This document shows, in pieces, positions 50,450-62,900 of a stretch of 64,000 nucleotides of DNA. The notes beneath the pieces were generated by a model that was given only the letters and a program-made list of their open reading frames with translations, did not search any database and was not told the DNA's origin. The stretch lies in assembly GCA_013398175.1 (NCBI GenBank), contig VZRZ01000388.1, forward strand, positions 124,001-188,000, given 5' to 3'. Source of the DNA: Climacteris rufus. Lineage: Eukaryota; Chordata; Aves; Passeriformes; Climacteridae. The first letter of the stretch is position 1. Every line of letters starts with the position of its first letter. Both the position numbers and the translations under genes were made by a program.

Positions 50450-50600
50450 TTGATTTATTTAGGCTAACCTTATAAAACTTATTCTCTAGACAATTCACCA
50501 TCTCTGTGAAAGGCAAATTAATGCCTTTCTTGTAGTGAGGGGCCCAAAACACAGTATTCAAACTTGATGTCCAAGAGTAATGTTTTTCATGAAAATGGGG
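50450..50600 (-). mobile_element. CR1 LINE fragment, antisense, in JMY intron 1
   Basis: The words TTGTAGTGAGGGGCCCAAAA and CACAGTATTCAAACTTGATG match the complement of a CR1 terminal segment (GTAGTGAGGGGCCCAAAACT, then ACACAGTATTCGAGGTG). It lies some 530 bases from the 49671-49923 fragment and in the same orientation, so the two could be pieces of one longer CR1 copy split by an insertion or deletion, or two copies. Confidence 0.65.
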
Positions 50601-53483
50601 TCTGAATACGAAATTAGTATAATGAGACTCTACGTAACAAGTATTCCCAGGTCGGTAACATTCCTACCTGTTTTGAAGAATGCCTCTGTTCAATAGCTCA
50701 TTGGTCTTTGCATTAAACCAAATAAGATAATAAGATGATACTCTTTGGTTTCTAAATAATTTTTCATGTTTTGTTATGTCTTTTTTTTTGGCAACTGCAG
50801 ATTAAATGAAATTTTATCACAATTTTCTTTCAGAAATTCCTCATTAGTCACAGGAAATGGGTTCTGCATGCATCATTGCCTTAGGGAGGAATAAAGGAAG
50901 CTTACCTTGTGTTAATAGTTAAAGAAAAAAAAAAAATTCTAATTTAATTGGCTATGAATAACTTGCCCTCACTTCTGTTTTTTCTTTTTTATTGTAGGTT
51001 TGGTAGTTTTGAAGGAGTTGAGAATTAGGATTTTATTTAGGTTTTTGGATAACCCCAGCAGAACACCAAATAGAACTGGACACGGACAAGACCATGAAGT
51101 TATGCCCATTTACCTACCTTTTGTATGCACAGCAATGTATTGATAATTCATTATTTTATCACTACTGTTTTCAATGATGGACATGATTTTTGCTAAACAG
51201 CCAACTAATTATAAGTCACTACTAGTTTTTAATGTCCTTAAGATGACTTTTTACTATACTGTTAGCCATAAAATTGAAATGGTCCTTCATTTCTTGAAAC
51301 TTGCACTGTTCAAAGTTAGGCCTGTCTTCTAAAATGTCAGAACTATTAAATAGGCCTTCAAAATGGTCCGTGAATAAAAAGAAAAAAGGCCCAGCATTGT
51401 ATTGTTCAGTCCCTGGAACAAATTTACCTAAGATTCTCTTTTAAATGGTGATTAATTTTCTCCAGGTGTAATTTTTTGTTGCCCTCTAGAATTTGTATCA
51501 TAATAGAGTAGTAGGGTTTCACAATGAAACAATGGTGTAAATTTATTTAATAGTAAGATACTAATAGCCTAAGCAACTGAAAGGAAATTACAATGTCCTG
51601 ATAGAGTTGCTGCTAGTGATAGAGATCCTTCTTGCAGTGGGTGCCTTGATGGAGGGATAATTACAGCTTTGGGTCTACCAGAGGGATTTCTGATTGTCCT
51701 GGAGGAAAGCAGAAGAAAGCTGGTACATGGCAAGTATACTTTTAGGCACTAACTACAAGGAGGTGGAGCTGAGGAAGGAGGTGTCTTCTTCAAATAGATG
51801 GTTAAAACAAATAGTGTGTTGGAATAATATGTGAAATTCATAGGGACTTAGGACACAAATCCAAGAGTATCTGGAATTCTGTCTTTATAGTTTCAGGTTA
51901 TGTTATGTGTGTGTGTATCCCTGAAAGTTTATATAAAATGTCAGTTTTACAGACTGCAGACTCAAACCACTGCCCATTGGTAGTGTTCTCAGTGAGAACT
52001 CAAATGCTACAAAATACTGTGTGCTACTGAAGAGCAGAAGAGCTTAGCAAATGACTTTGCAATAGGAACAGTTCTCTGTGTGAAATTGTTTAGGTAATAA
52101 AAAAATTTGCCTTGTGCTGCTGAGGAGTTTCATATCTGTTCTACACTGTCTCTCCCGGACCTTTCTTCTCTGCTAAGCCTTAATAAAGGAAAGCTTGTCT
52201 TGTCATGAAATCTGACTGAACATTACGTTTTAACACTGGACATGTAAATAAAGCTACTATGAGCATCTCTGCATTCTGCTCTGCATCCTCTGTCTATTCT
52301 TAACCAATCTGTAGGGCTCCAAAGGTAGAGTTACAGACATCTTCTAAAACAAACTTTCCATTATGAAGAAAGAAATTTTTCTTACCCGTTCTTGTAACTG
52401 AAACACAGCATAATAATACAAGTGCAATGGAACAAGCTGAGTAGACAGTATAGTCATCAAAATTTCTCTTCACTGTCCGGTGGTATAAATGAACCAGCCA
52501 TCAGAGGCCTGCTGACCAAAGATTCAGTTTCTAATCTGCAGTTCATCTGTTTTGTCTGCCAGTTATGATACTTGATGCAGTTCACTCTGCAGAGAATATT
52601 TCATGAAGGCTTATCATCCAACTTGAATGAACAGATAGAAGATAGGATGTATTTATTCCACAGTGTTCCTAATCTTTGTTAAGTTTAAATAAACTCGGGC
52701 TGTGAATATATGCTTTGAAGATGATAATATAAAGGACAAGAGACTTTGACTTAGAAAATTATGTAACAGGGGAATTAATTTCAGATAATCTTGTCTTTGT
52801 AAATACATAAAGTATTCCACGTGCCTGTATGAGATTAGTTTTTATTAAACGGCTGAATATTTTTTTATTAGAAATGGTGAAAGATTTCCAGCAGCATGTG
52901 GGGTCTGCCCAGGCAAATGTCCAAACTAGATGCAAAACAAGCATATAAAATAAAAACTCCATATATTTTGTAGCAAATTTGTACAGATAAATTTTCTGCT
53001 TCTTAAGAACTGAAAGAAGGAACAGACAGACTTTGATGTTGTATTTTCTTGTATGAATTAAAGTATTTTTGTACTAATATCTAAGTCTTTTTTAAAGATT
53101 ATAGTGCTTTGGTAGTTTGCTTTGTAAAAAAAAAAATTAATGGATACTTCATACATTTGATATTTTGTGACTGAACTGTCTAGTAAGTTTTGTTTCATAT
53201 GGATTCCTCACTGTGTCTGAGGCCACACTGATGTAGTGGGGTTGTGTGGGTTCAAAGAGGTGGACTGACAAAAAATCCAAAACCCAAACACCAAAAACTC
53301 TCAAAAATGTAGACAGTTAAAAATCCAACTTCTCTTTTTATCTCCTTTCCGATGACTCCTTTTCCCCCTGCTCTGATAGCCAAAAGTGGGAAATGTCTGA
53401 AGTAGCATACCTGATTGCTACGTTATAACTTGTTGTTATAACTTGTTATAAGTTGCACTTTGTGCTTTGTGCTCATATTCATT
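50601..53483 (+). other. JMY: JMY intron 1, right part
   Basis: AT-rich intron with no exon or RNA gene recognised. Around 53425-53455 the phrase GTTATAACTTGTT recurs overlapping itself, a tiny tandem repeat. Confidence 0.65.
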
Positions 53484-53532
53484 GAAATGAAATGAAAATG
53501 AAATGAAATGAAAAAATGAAATGAAATGAAAA
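53484..53532 (+). repeat. (GAAAT)n microsatellite in JMY intron 1
   Basis: About nine pentamer units of GAAAT, interrupted by small A insertions, lie about 230 bases before exon 2. A short (TTTG)n run follows at 53621-53641. Both are likely to vary in length between individuals. Confidence 0.85.
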
Positions 53533-53763
53533 AAATCAATCGGAGTGCTGCACGTTCTCAGTTAAAGTTATCAGAGACATGCTTATACTTAACTGGCTAG
53601 TGGTGTGTTGGGAACTAAGATTTGTTTGTTTGTTTGTTTATTTGTGTGCTGTTTTTGTGGGAAGTTGGTACAAGGGGTTAGGCTAAAATATGTTTTTTTA
53701 ATTACTTTCACTTGTAGCAGGAATGTTTCAATATTTTCATTAAAACTGGTACTTTTTCTGCAG

Positions 53764-53937
53764 CTTCTGGAAAAACATAAGAATACAGAAAGTATGGTAG
53801 AGCTGCTTGAACTGTACCAAATGGAAGATGAAGCCTACAGCAGTCTTGCAGAAGCGACCACGGAGCTCTACCAGTACCTACTGCAACCATTCCGAGATAT
53901 GAGGGAACTTGCAATGCTTCGAAGACAGCAGATAAAG
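53764..53937 (+). CDS. JMY: JMY exon 2, start of the coiled-coil region
   Basis: This 174-base, phase-0 exon encodes 58 residues: LLEKHKNTESMVELLELYQM, then EDEAYSSLAEATTELYQYLL and QPFRDMRELAMLRRQQIK. It continues directly from RRRIQE of exon 1, giving the JMY order RIQE-LLEKHKN. It leads into the long coiled coil that follows in JMY, used for self-association and membrane or microtubule contacts in this family. The acceptor is TTTTTCTGCAG ending at 53763 and the donor is AAG|GTAGGG at 53938. A second GT donor, AAAG|GTAACT, lies 11 bases downstream. The match to mammalian JMY is close to complete, and WHAMM differs here. Confidence 0.96.
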
Positions 53938-56900
53938 GTAGGGTAAAGGTAACTGACCTTATTAATTGGGATATTCTGCTTTTTAGGTCCTATTTACTGG
54001 TTCTATTGTGTAGTATATCAAGTGATATTTTTTCCACTACATGTTAACCGTATTTTTCTGGGCTCTTCACTCAGATGAGTGCTTTTGAAGAGTGAGAATG
54101 TCTGACATACATGGCTAACCACCAACTGTTTATCTTGCTGTCTTACCCATCAAATGCATGGTTGAATTAAATAGGTCAAACTTAAAATTTTGTGATTACT
54201 GGGAATATTGACTAATACACAAAATACAGACATGAAGTATTTATACTGTTGTTAATTCTAGAAGATTGCATGGGCAGTTACTTTTAATTTCAGTTTTCAG
54301 AGATAGTCTGGTGAACTGTGGGAAGTCAGAAGCCCTTTATCTGATGTTGCAAAAGACTTAAGCACATGGAACCCCTATTAAAGCGTATAATTTCTTGTAA
54401 CGCTTGAATGGTATATTTTCCTCAGACCTAAAAAAGTGTAGCCATCTAAAGAATACTGCATTTTAGTAAATCTGTTCTAGAGTGAGTATGTTTGTTTTAT
54501 ATGAAAGTAATTCTAATGTTGAATACTTAGCCAAAATTAACAAATGTTATCTTTATTGCATCTCAGTTTGTTAAAATCGTTAGTTCCTATGCAGATTGTT
54601 AAGATTGCAGCCTTCTGAATCTAAGGTAAAGTTTCATTTCATTTAATCTGTATTGTAAATGTCATTTTATGTCAGCTTGACAGCTTGTTCAATTATCCAA
54701 CATTATTTTTACTGGTTTCAACTTAAAAATGGTGTTTCTCTCTGGTTTTGAGCAAGAATGAAGGAGGTAGGCAAAAGAATGTACGGTGTTCTAGTTTTAT
54801 TTTGACATATTGCTGTATGCCTAAAGTAATTTTTCAGAAAGCTCAGCAATCTGAAATGAACTCAATTTTATAATGTGATGATATTTTAACTAAAAGTGCT
54901 TTTTTTTCTCTTGAGTGGTAAATGTTCTCACACAGAGAATTGGCATGAATATTTTTTTCAGATGTATTATACAATTGAAGGCTAGAAACACTATTAGTTT
55001 TCTTCAAAGCGTGGTGAAATAATTCCCATTTTATTTGAATTTGTAGCAGATAAAAAGATGTTTTTTCTGTTCTTTTGTTAAATAAGAGATGGTAAATATT
55101 ACAAGGAGTAGGAAATGTGATTAAGAGTTGTGTTTTGGTTTGCTTTTCTTCTTTAAATCTCAGTAATCTCTTGAATTCCAGTCTTAAAATACGTAATTTC
55201 ATGTTCTTCCTGAAAGAGTAATGTTGGTAAACTTCAGAGGCGTTCTGTGATTGATTATTTTAGTTGTACATAGTTTCATCTAATGTACATTATGGTCTCT
55301 TCCTAACCTGGCAATTTTTGAGCTAAAAAACTTGGTCATCTGTATTATGTGGTAGAGAAAGATGCTATCTCTTGGTTTTTCTTTCATCGTTTGAGAGAAA
55401 GCAGTGCTTGTATCTATGATGACAAAACATATATTATACTGGGCAGCTAGGGTTGAGGAAATGTGTTATAAATAGAACTTGTGCATGAAATGGTTTGTAT
55501 TAATTCACTGCATATGTTTTTCTGGTAGGCTTTAACATTTTAGACCTTTTCTGTATTAGGTATCTGGTTTTGGTTTGTGGGGAACTTGGTTTGGTTTGAT
55601 TTTGTTTTTTGGTTTTTCTAAGAATTTGGAAGCTTTTAACAAGTAATTTAATTGGTTTAATTTTGTCAGTTTTCACAGTGAGTTTAGGAGGAAGTTAATT
55701 TCATCACCTGTAATCTTTGGGAAGAGTGTTTTTGTGTTTTCTCCCCTTTGAGCAAGACATAAAAATTGGAATATATATCATCTGGTGTTCAATTTCTGCT
55801 GTTCCTATGAAATTTTAAGGAAAAGACAAGCCCACAGGAGACAAGGGAGAAACAAACACTAAGTTCCAGCTGATCCATGGAGGCTTATTATAGGAGGACA
55901 TCTGTATTGTATCCAGATTCCTTTGGAAAAAACCCCAGCAAACAACAAACCACAAACAAAACAACCTAGAATGAAAGTTCATAACAAAGTTAAAACATGT
56001 GGAAGCTTGGAAATGTGCATTACTGGTGTCCATTGCAGACATGATAGAGTCTTGTTTGGTTTTATATTTTAACTTGATTGTATGCTATTTTTTGAGGTGT
56101 ATTTTGCCTGATTTACTGTAAGGGATGGAACACTTAGATGTGTGAGGAGTCTGTGCTGTTTTGTGAAGTACTTAAATATTTATGGATTTGAAAAACATAA
56201 TGTAAAAGGTATAAAATCATGAAAGGAGAAAAGGGTGTGTTATTTTGAAATTAAATGTCATGCAGGAAAATAACTTCTGATGATATTTCGACTTAATTAT
56301 GGACTAGGCATCTGACCCTAAAACAATGTGTTCAGCATTGATATGCTTTTCTTTTTTTGGGCTTCCAGCATCAGAAACCTAGTTTTGTTTATATAAATGC
56401 TTCTTATTTGTAAGTGCTATTCAAATCCATGGGGACTTCCCTCCAAGCATGTCAAAATGCTTACCAGATACCATGCATTCTTGAAAGACCTGAACACTGC
56501 AAGCACAGCTGTGTTTTGTACTTAAATCTTCATGATATGGGAACAGCCCTGCTCACCCCAAGGCCTTTATAAGGCATATAGAAATAAAAGCCAACTTGTA
56601 ATGAATGCTATCTGAAACTGAGAAATGCCTATCAAAGATGCAAGTCTACTCATTTCAAGGTTAAAATATAAGACACGCTTAGCAGACGTAGTTTGCATTT
56701 AGTATGACTGTATTTTGTAAGGTAAATGTGAAAAGTTTCATAAGCCAGCCAAAGAGTCTGTATGTTCACTGTATGCTGGAGAAGACATAAAAAAGGAGTT
56801 GGAGACAGTGTTATAATTTATAGATACATAAAAGCTGGGCTAATTTTGTATAGGCATTTTCTGATCTAATTATGGACTGTTGCTGGTTTTTGTGTAAAGA

Positions 56901-59900
56901 CATTCAACTGGTGAGTTTTAGCATGTTAATTTCACTATATGGGTTACTGCACCTTTACTTCTGATTTCAGACGCTCTCATGTTATACAGGCACCAGGCAA
57001 GGGAAGCTTGGTATTCAAATGCTGTGTTACATGTTTTGGGCAATCTGTATATTCTTCCAAGAACTGGGAAGACAGCTATAAATGTAAAACCACAGGATAA
57101 ACAATGTTTATAAATTGTTTTATCTAGCATTAATGTTGAATTCTAAATGGATTTTAAGATACTCTCTTTGCTAAGAATCAGACTTCTTAGGAACTAAGAA
57201 AAGCTGTTATATTTTTGATTCTAAAAATGTTTTCACATTTATGCCCACAAAGTTTTCATTAATCAAAATAAATAATTTCTCTGTGAAATTTTGGTAATTT
57301 TTTAATGTGAAGAACACATGTTGCCGTAGCAGAAAAATGGGAAGTAGTAGGCAGCAATAGCTGGACATAAAAAGGCAAAGTGGTTCTGAAGTTTGGAAGA
57401 ATCAGAGTAAATATCTGTGGTCTGGGGCCCTTGATTTCAGAAAGTTAAATCTAAACTTTGTGAGATCCTCTATATATACAGTGCTGTGTTCTTCTGAAAG
57501 TATGGAAGGGAAGGACTAGTTAGTGATTGATACTTGGCTGTAGAACTTACAGGTTACTGGGATCAAGCTTGAAGTCCTTTAAGACTAAGATGTGAAGGAT
57601 TGTTTGATACAGGATATCCAATCTGGTTATTTAGGAAAAAAAAAAAAAAAAGTATTTCAGAAGAGTAACTTAATGGGCAAAGCCCCAAAGCCTTTTATAT
57701 CTGTACAGTTGTGTTCATCAGTCTTGACAAAGAAACTACCTTGCTACTTAGAATTTTTATGGCCTTTTAATTGTGGACAATGCTTCACAGGCATGATGAA
57801 TAGGCACCGAGTTTGAGCAAAGGCTTAGTGAAATCAGTGGGAGGCCTTCTTTTTTCACGCTTGAGGGTTTTTTTAATGTCCTTGGTATTGGACAAAGATA
57901 AAATGTAACAAATTGTTTCACAACCTACATTAAGATGCCAGCAAAACTTCAAAACAAGCATTCTGGAAGGTCAGAGCTGGACTGGATTTGCTTAACGGCA
58001 AAGTGATAGTATCTTGTTATGGATGAAAGCCTGGAGAATGTGGGGAGATTTTAAGGACTTTAAATACGTTAATACTGAGATCTGGCCCGGGAAATTAGAG
58101 ATTAGAGCAACATATGCATTGATAATTCATCACCTCCTGTTTTCAAAAATTTTAGAATCTTTTATTAGTCTGCTTTGCTTCCCCTTCAAGCTCCTTTACG
58201 CAGATTCTGGTATAGTAAAAAAATACAACTCTAGCTGAACTCTATGTGGATTTATTTGTTAGTTTACATGTTGGTGAATTTGTTAGTTCACATGATGGTG
58301 AATTGCACTAGTGAACCTTATAACTGATTTAACTTTGATTTATGCAAAATTAAATACTTAGAAATTAATTACATTATATTAAACATTTAAAATTTTGGTT
58401 AAAAATGGCTTTCACAATGTATGAAACGAATTCAAGGGAGAGGAAATTCAGTGACGAGAATAGCTAGCAAAACTGAGAGAGTTACTTAAAAAATATTTAT
58501 GGAATATCTTAAAAGAAAAGTCACGATCACCTAAAGAAGTTTTGGGGAAGGGAGTGCATTATGAGTACTACAAACTCTTAATTTGGAGTGTTGCTCCTAT
58601 ACATCAAACAGATAAATTTTGTATTACTAAATCCACATTTTTATCATTGGCTCTTGCACTACTTATGTCTTGGTTAGCTGGTTTTTGAACTGTGCATTTT
58701 TTTTTAAGCCTCATAAGTATTTTATAGTGCATCATGGTCTTCAAGTGAAGAACATGAAAACAAAGCTACAGAAAATTTTTTTGCATGATGGTCAGCTCAA
58801 TTTCATTCCTGGACTTTTGTGAACCACAGCTTCCAGTAGTTAGATTAGTGTCTTATTGACAACAAGTTGTTGAAATGTGTCTTGTAAAGAACTCATAAGG
58901 TAGTACTTGGTGGAGAAACCATAAGACTTCAAAGAATTTTTAACTTTTTTGTCTCTTTGTAGCTGAAAGTGTGTCCTCACATATCATAATACTTAAAGTT
59001 GGCTTTTGAAAAATCTGTAGAGTGGGGAAGAAGTCTAAGTTTATGTGAAATGGTCAGAAACTCTGTGGGAAATACTGCTTTCTTGTTTGACAATCTGATA
59101 TAATATAGTGAATTATGCCGTGACTGTCTTCATAGTCTGATTCAGAAGGGTTGTATGTCAGTCTAAATTTACAGTCTGAGCTATAAATCCTCTAGACTAT
59201 TGTGTGAACGCAGAGCAGAACTGCTAACTTAAATGAGGAGTTTATGGACTTTCTCAAAAAAAAAATCTTCCAAAGAGGCATCTGATAGAAAGCGGGCTGG
59301 TACTCTGAATGATTTAAAGAAACTTAGTTCCTGGTAAGAGGTAGCTGACTACAAAGCTGTGGCGTGTATCTGATTGCTTAAATCTGCCTGTCTGCAAAAT
59401 GAGTAGAGTACAAAACTGTGCTGGGTGTTCAGCTATAAAACTGATTAATAAGACTTGTAGGAAAATATTATGTTTGAAAGCTGAAGTGTTTATTGTTTTG
59501 TTTTTTAAAAAGCTGCCTTACAAAATGCTGGGCTGGATAACCAAATGGTGTGTGAAATTTAAATAAATAAAATGTAATGTATGTGCAGAAGGTTGATGAC
59601 CACCTCCAAAAGCATATATGCACATTCATATGCACTTAATTAACTAAATACTGCTCTCAAGGAAAAAAGTGTAAGGGTTATCTTGAGAAGTTTGCTGAAA
59701 ATAGCTTGCTATTCAGCATTTTGAAAGGGGAACTAGAAAGATTTTGAATGACTCGGAGATAAAAAAGCCAAGCTCAAAATAGAAGTCATCACACTTTACT
59801 ATACATCTATGGTTTGCTTCCATCTTGAATGTCGCAGTTTTAGTTTCTTCCTCTCAAAAATATATCATATTATCAGAATAGATAGAGTATGGAAAGCAAG

Positions 59901-62900
59901 GATATTTCCCTACAAAAATTCTCTATGCAAGACCACAGTAAAAGAATTGGATTGCCTTAGTTGGGAAAGCGTGTGATTCATTTAAGATAAGAAAGATCTA
60001 TAAATCATGACTGTTAAGGGATAGAAAATACAGAAAATAGGGGTAACTAAATGAACCCGTGGTGCTTTAAAATAGCCTACAAATAAAGGAAAAACAAACT
60101 CTTTGTACACCTTACATGCTCTGTGGCAATAGTTTCCACAGTTTAACTATGGACACCAAGTAGTATGTGTTCAGAAAGAGACAGTTATCAGTGGCTATTA
60201 ATGATTCAGATTAGCTATCAGCCATCAGCTCAGGAAGCCTCTAAGCTATTTAATAACAGAAATTGGGATTTATCAATGTATCCATACCTTGTCTTCATTT
60301 TTTTTCCCTGAAGTGCTTGTAATGGAGGAAATGGTGCAGAAAAATGCAGAATCAGTGTGTCCATTCAAAAAGGCATCCTGATGGAACTTTGAAAGACTGT
60401 TAAACATGCAGAAAATTCTAAATTGTGTTTGCCTGAGGCCTGGAGTTAAGGAGGGTGAAACCTAGAAATGTATGATTTTTTTCTTTTGCAGTGTTCAAAA
60501 TAGGGAAGGAGAAAAAGGCAGAAACTTTGATGTGATGTAATTCAGGCTGTAGAGGTTAAGGAAAGGGACTGAAGGCCTTCAGAGGTTGAAAAACTCGATG
60601 AGAGTCTACATTTTGGAAAAACATTTTTATCCTAAATCTCTAAATGGTTTGAAATCTAGTACCTTATGGTACCTTTTTTTTCCAGTAGTGCTTTGGAAAA
60701 AAGGAAAAAGGAGTTTTTTGTAAGCATATTTGTCGTCATATTTTCTAACTTTATACTGAAACATGTAGGGCTTTATTTGCCAGTTGTTACAGTTATTTTC
60801 AGTATCCAAGTTCATGACTATTTATATGTGTTGTATCTAAGTTCCTGTCTAATACTTGTGTAATTTTTTTTCTTTTTTCAGTATTTCTGTATATAAAAAC
60901 TCTCAACTGTATTTTGATGAACTCTTGATACATATAGATGTGCTTAACATTTTGCCTATTGTATATATTAAGGATTTTTAACTGAAGATATAAAAATCTA
61001 TCCAGGCATTTTCATGCACAGACAGAATCTAGAATGTCTGGAAACAGTCAAGCCCACTTGCCTTAGCCTTTGAGTTAACTTGGTTTAAGGAACATTTTTG
61101 GATAACTAGTAGAATATCTCTTCGTAAAAGTACATATTTTTTTAAATCTTTCTTTTTGAAGGTGAACTCTCTTTTAGTCTAGGGCTCAGTCAGTGAAGCT
61201 GAAATGTAAATATAGGTTTTATGATACACAGATGGATAAATAAGGAAGGCATAATGCAGGGTGCATAGTTTAGCTTTAATTCTGTCAATTGCCAATATAA
61301 AATACTGTAATTTTAGTGTTTTTAATGCTCCTTTACATAAGTTCTTATGTCTCTGGGGGAAAAAAGCAGTTAAATAAATCCAGTCTTTCCTCTTACTCTT
61401 GCCATAACCTAAATCTTCTATGATTTTTCATGTCTGACTATTTCTTAATTTTTTAGCATTCTCCATAGTTCTGGAAAAAACACTCACCTCTGTGTTTCAC
61501 AGTACAATGACATTATTATTCAGTCTTCTTTCTGTGTGTCCTAATACCTTGTTTTATTTTTGTTTGTTGTGTCCTTTGCAGTCTTGACTGAACTGTGTAT
61601 ATTGTTCTCCTGTGTCTTAAGATAATCAAAACTCCAGTAGTTTTTATTGTTAGTCCCAGGTGCCAGATACTTTAAGGAGTCTGAACCATCCAATCTAAAT
61701 CAGTTTTTATGTATTAACATCAAAGTCCATGTCAGTATTCCTTAGGATAAAACTAGTACAATTGTGAAGCCCTTTTTAAAGCTGAGTGTGTTCACTTAAT
61801 ATATTTAGGAATGTGTGTATGAAATTATAGCATTTTGGGAAATAGTGCTGAGTTTGTGTTGCCAGCTGGGAGCACACTTACATTAAAAATCTTAATTAAG
61901 ACTAAACTTGAAAAGTCCCTGACTAGATGATGAAGCTGAAATGCATGCTTTGTGGCTACTATGTCTAGTAGGCTGTGGTTGGAATTGGTTGTTCAACAAG
62001 TGTCTGGAAGGAAGACAGCTGAGCCTTGGAACTGAAACATGCTTTTATATATAAAGCCATTTCCATTTTGTGTTTTGCTGCTGTCATCTACAGTGCTCAC
62101 TCAACTTACTTTTTTTTTCTGTTCTTATAATTAACTGATCTGCTGTTACATCACACATTTTTTTTCCTTTTCTGCCTATTACAAGGCCATCTAGGAGAAG
62201 GATAACAAAGGGAGCTGGAGACATGTCACTGCCTACGCTATTATTTGGCTTGGGCCAAGTCTTATTTCTGTCAGTCTTGTCCATTCTCCAGAAAGAACAT
62301 AAAAAGTATTAAAGACCTTCACTTAGGAGATGTATACTATACGTGTATCCTGTAGTTTCAGGCCTGTTTCTTATATATTCTCACAATAAGCTTACTTTAT
62401 TCTTCAAAACTCAATGATGATTTGCAAACCATTCCAGAGAACAGTGTTTCCAGTAGAAGGGTCTTGCCTCTGTTGCTTCATCCTCCTTTGCTTATGGGCT
62501 AATTTAGGAACCTTCTTTCAGTTTATTTTCTCTGAAGAATTTATTTGTTTTCCTTCAGAAACATACCAATACAGTGTAGCAATCTGTTCTTTTATGTTCT
62601 ATTACTCTGAAGCAACAGCTGATTAAAATAGGTGTTTGTGTGATGCGTTAATGGCTTCTACTGTTTCTATCCCTTCTTGTGTGTTTAGCAACAACCACTT
62701 TTGTGAAAGCTGTCACAATTTTCTTAGTTTCAAAGCATAATTTGAAGTAAAGCTTGTAAAACATGAAAGTCTACAAAAGCAAGTTTCATCATCGGGGGGA
62801 AAAGGGTCATGGCAGATTTTACCATGAAGCTTGGATTCCTCTCAAAGGGAATATAGGGGTATTAAAGGAAGACTAGCTGGAATGTTTTTTCAAGCAAGTG

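Noticed and set aside
53605..53946. 113-codon frame taken whole as a protein
   Set aside because: Only 53764-53937 is JMY exon 2. The first part is intron (TTTG repeat and pyrimidine tract) that happens to be open.
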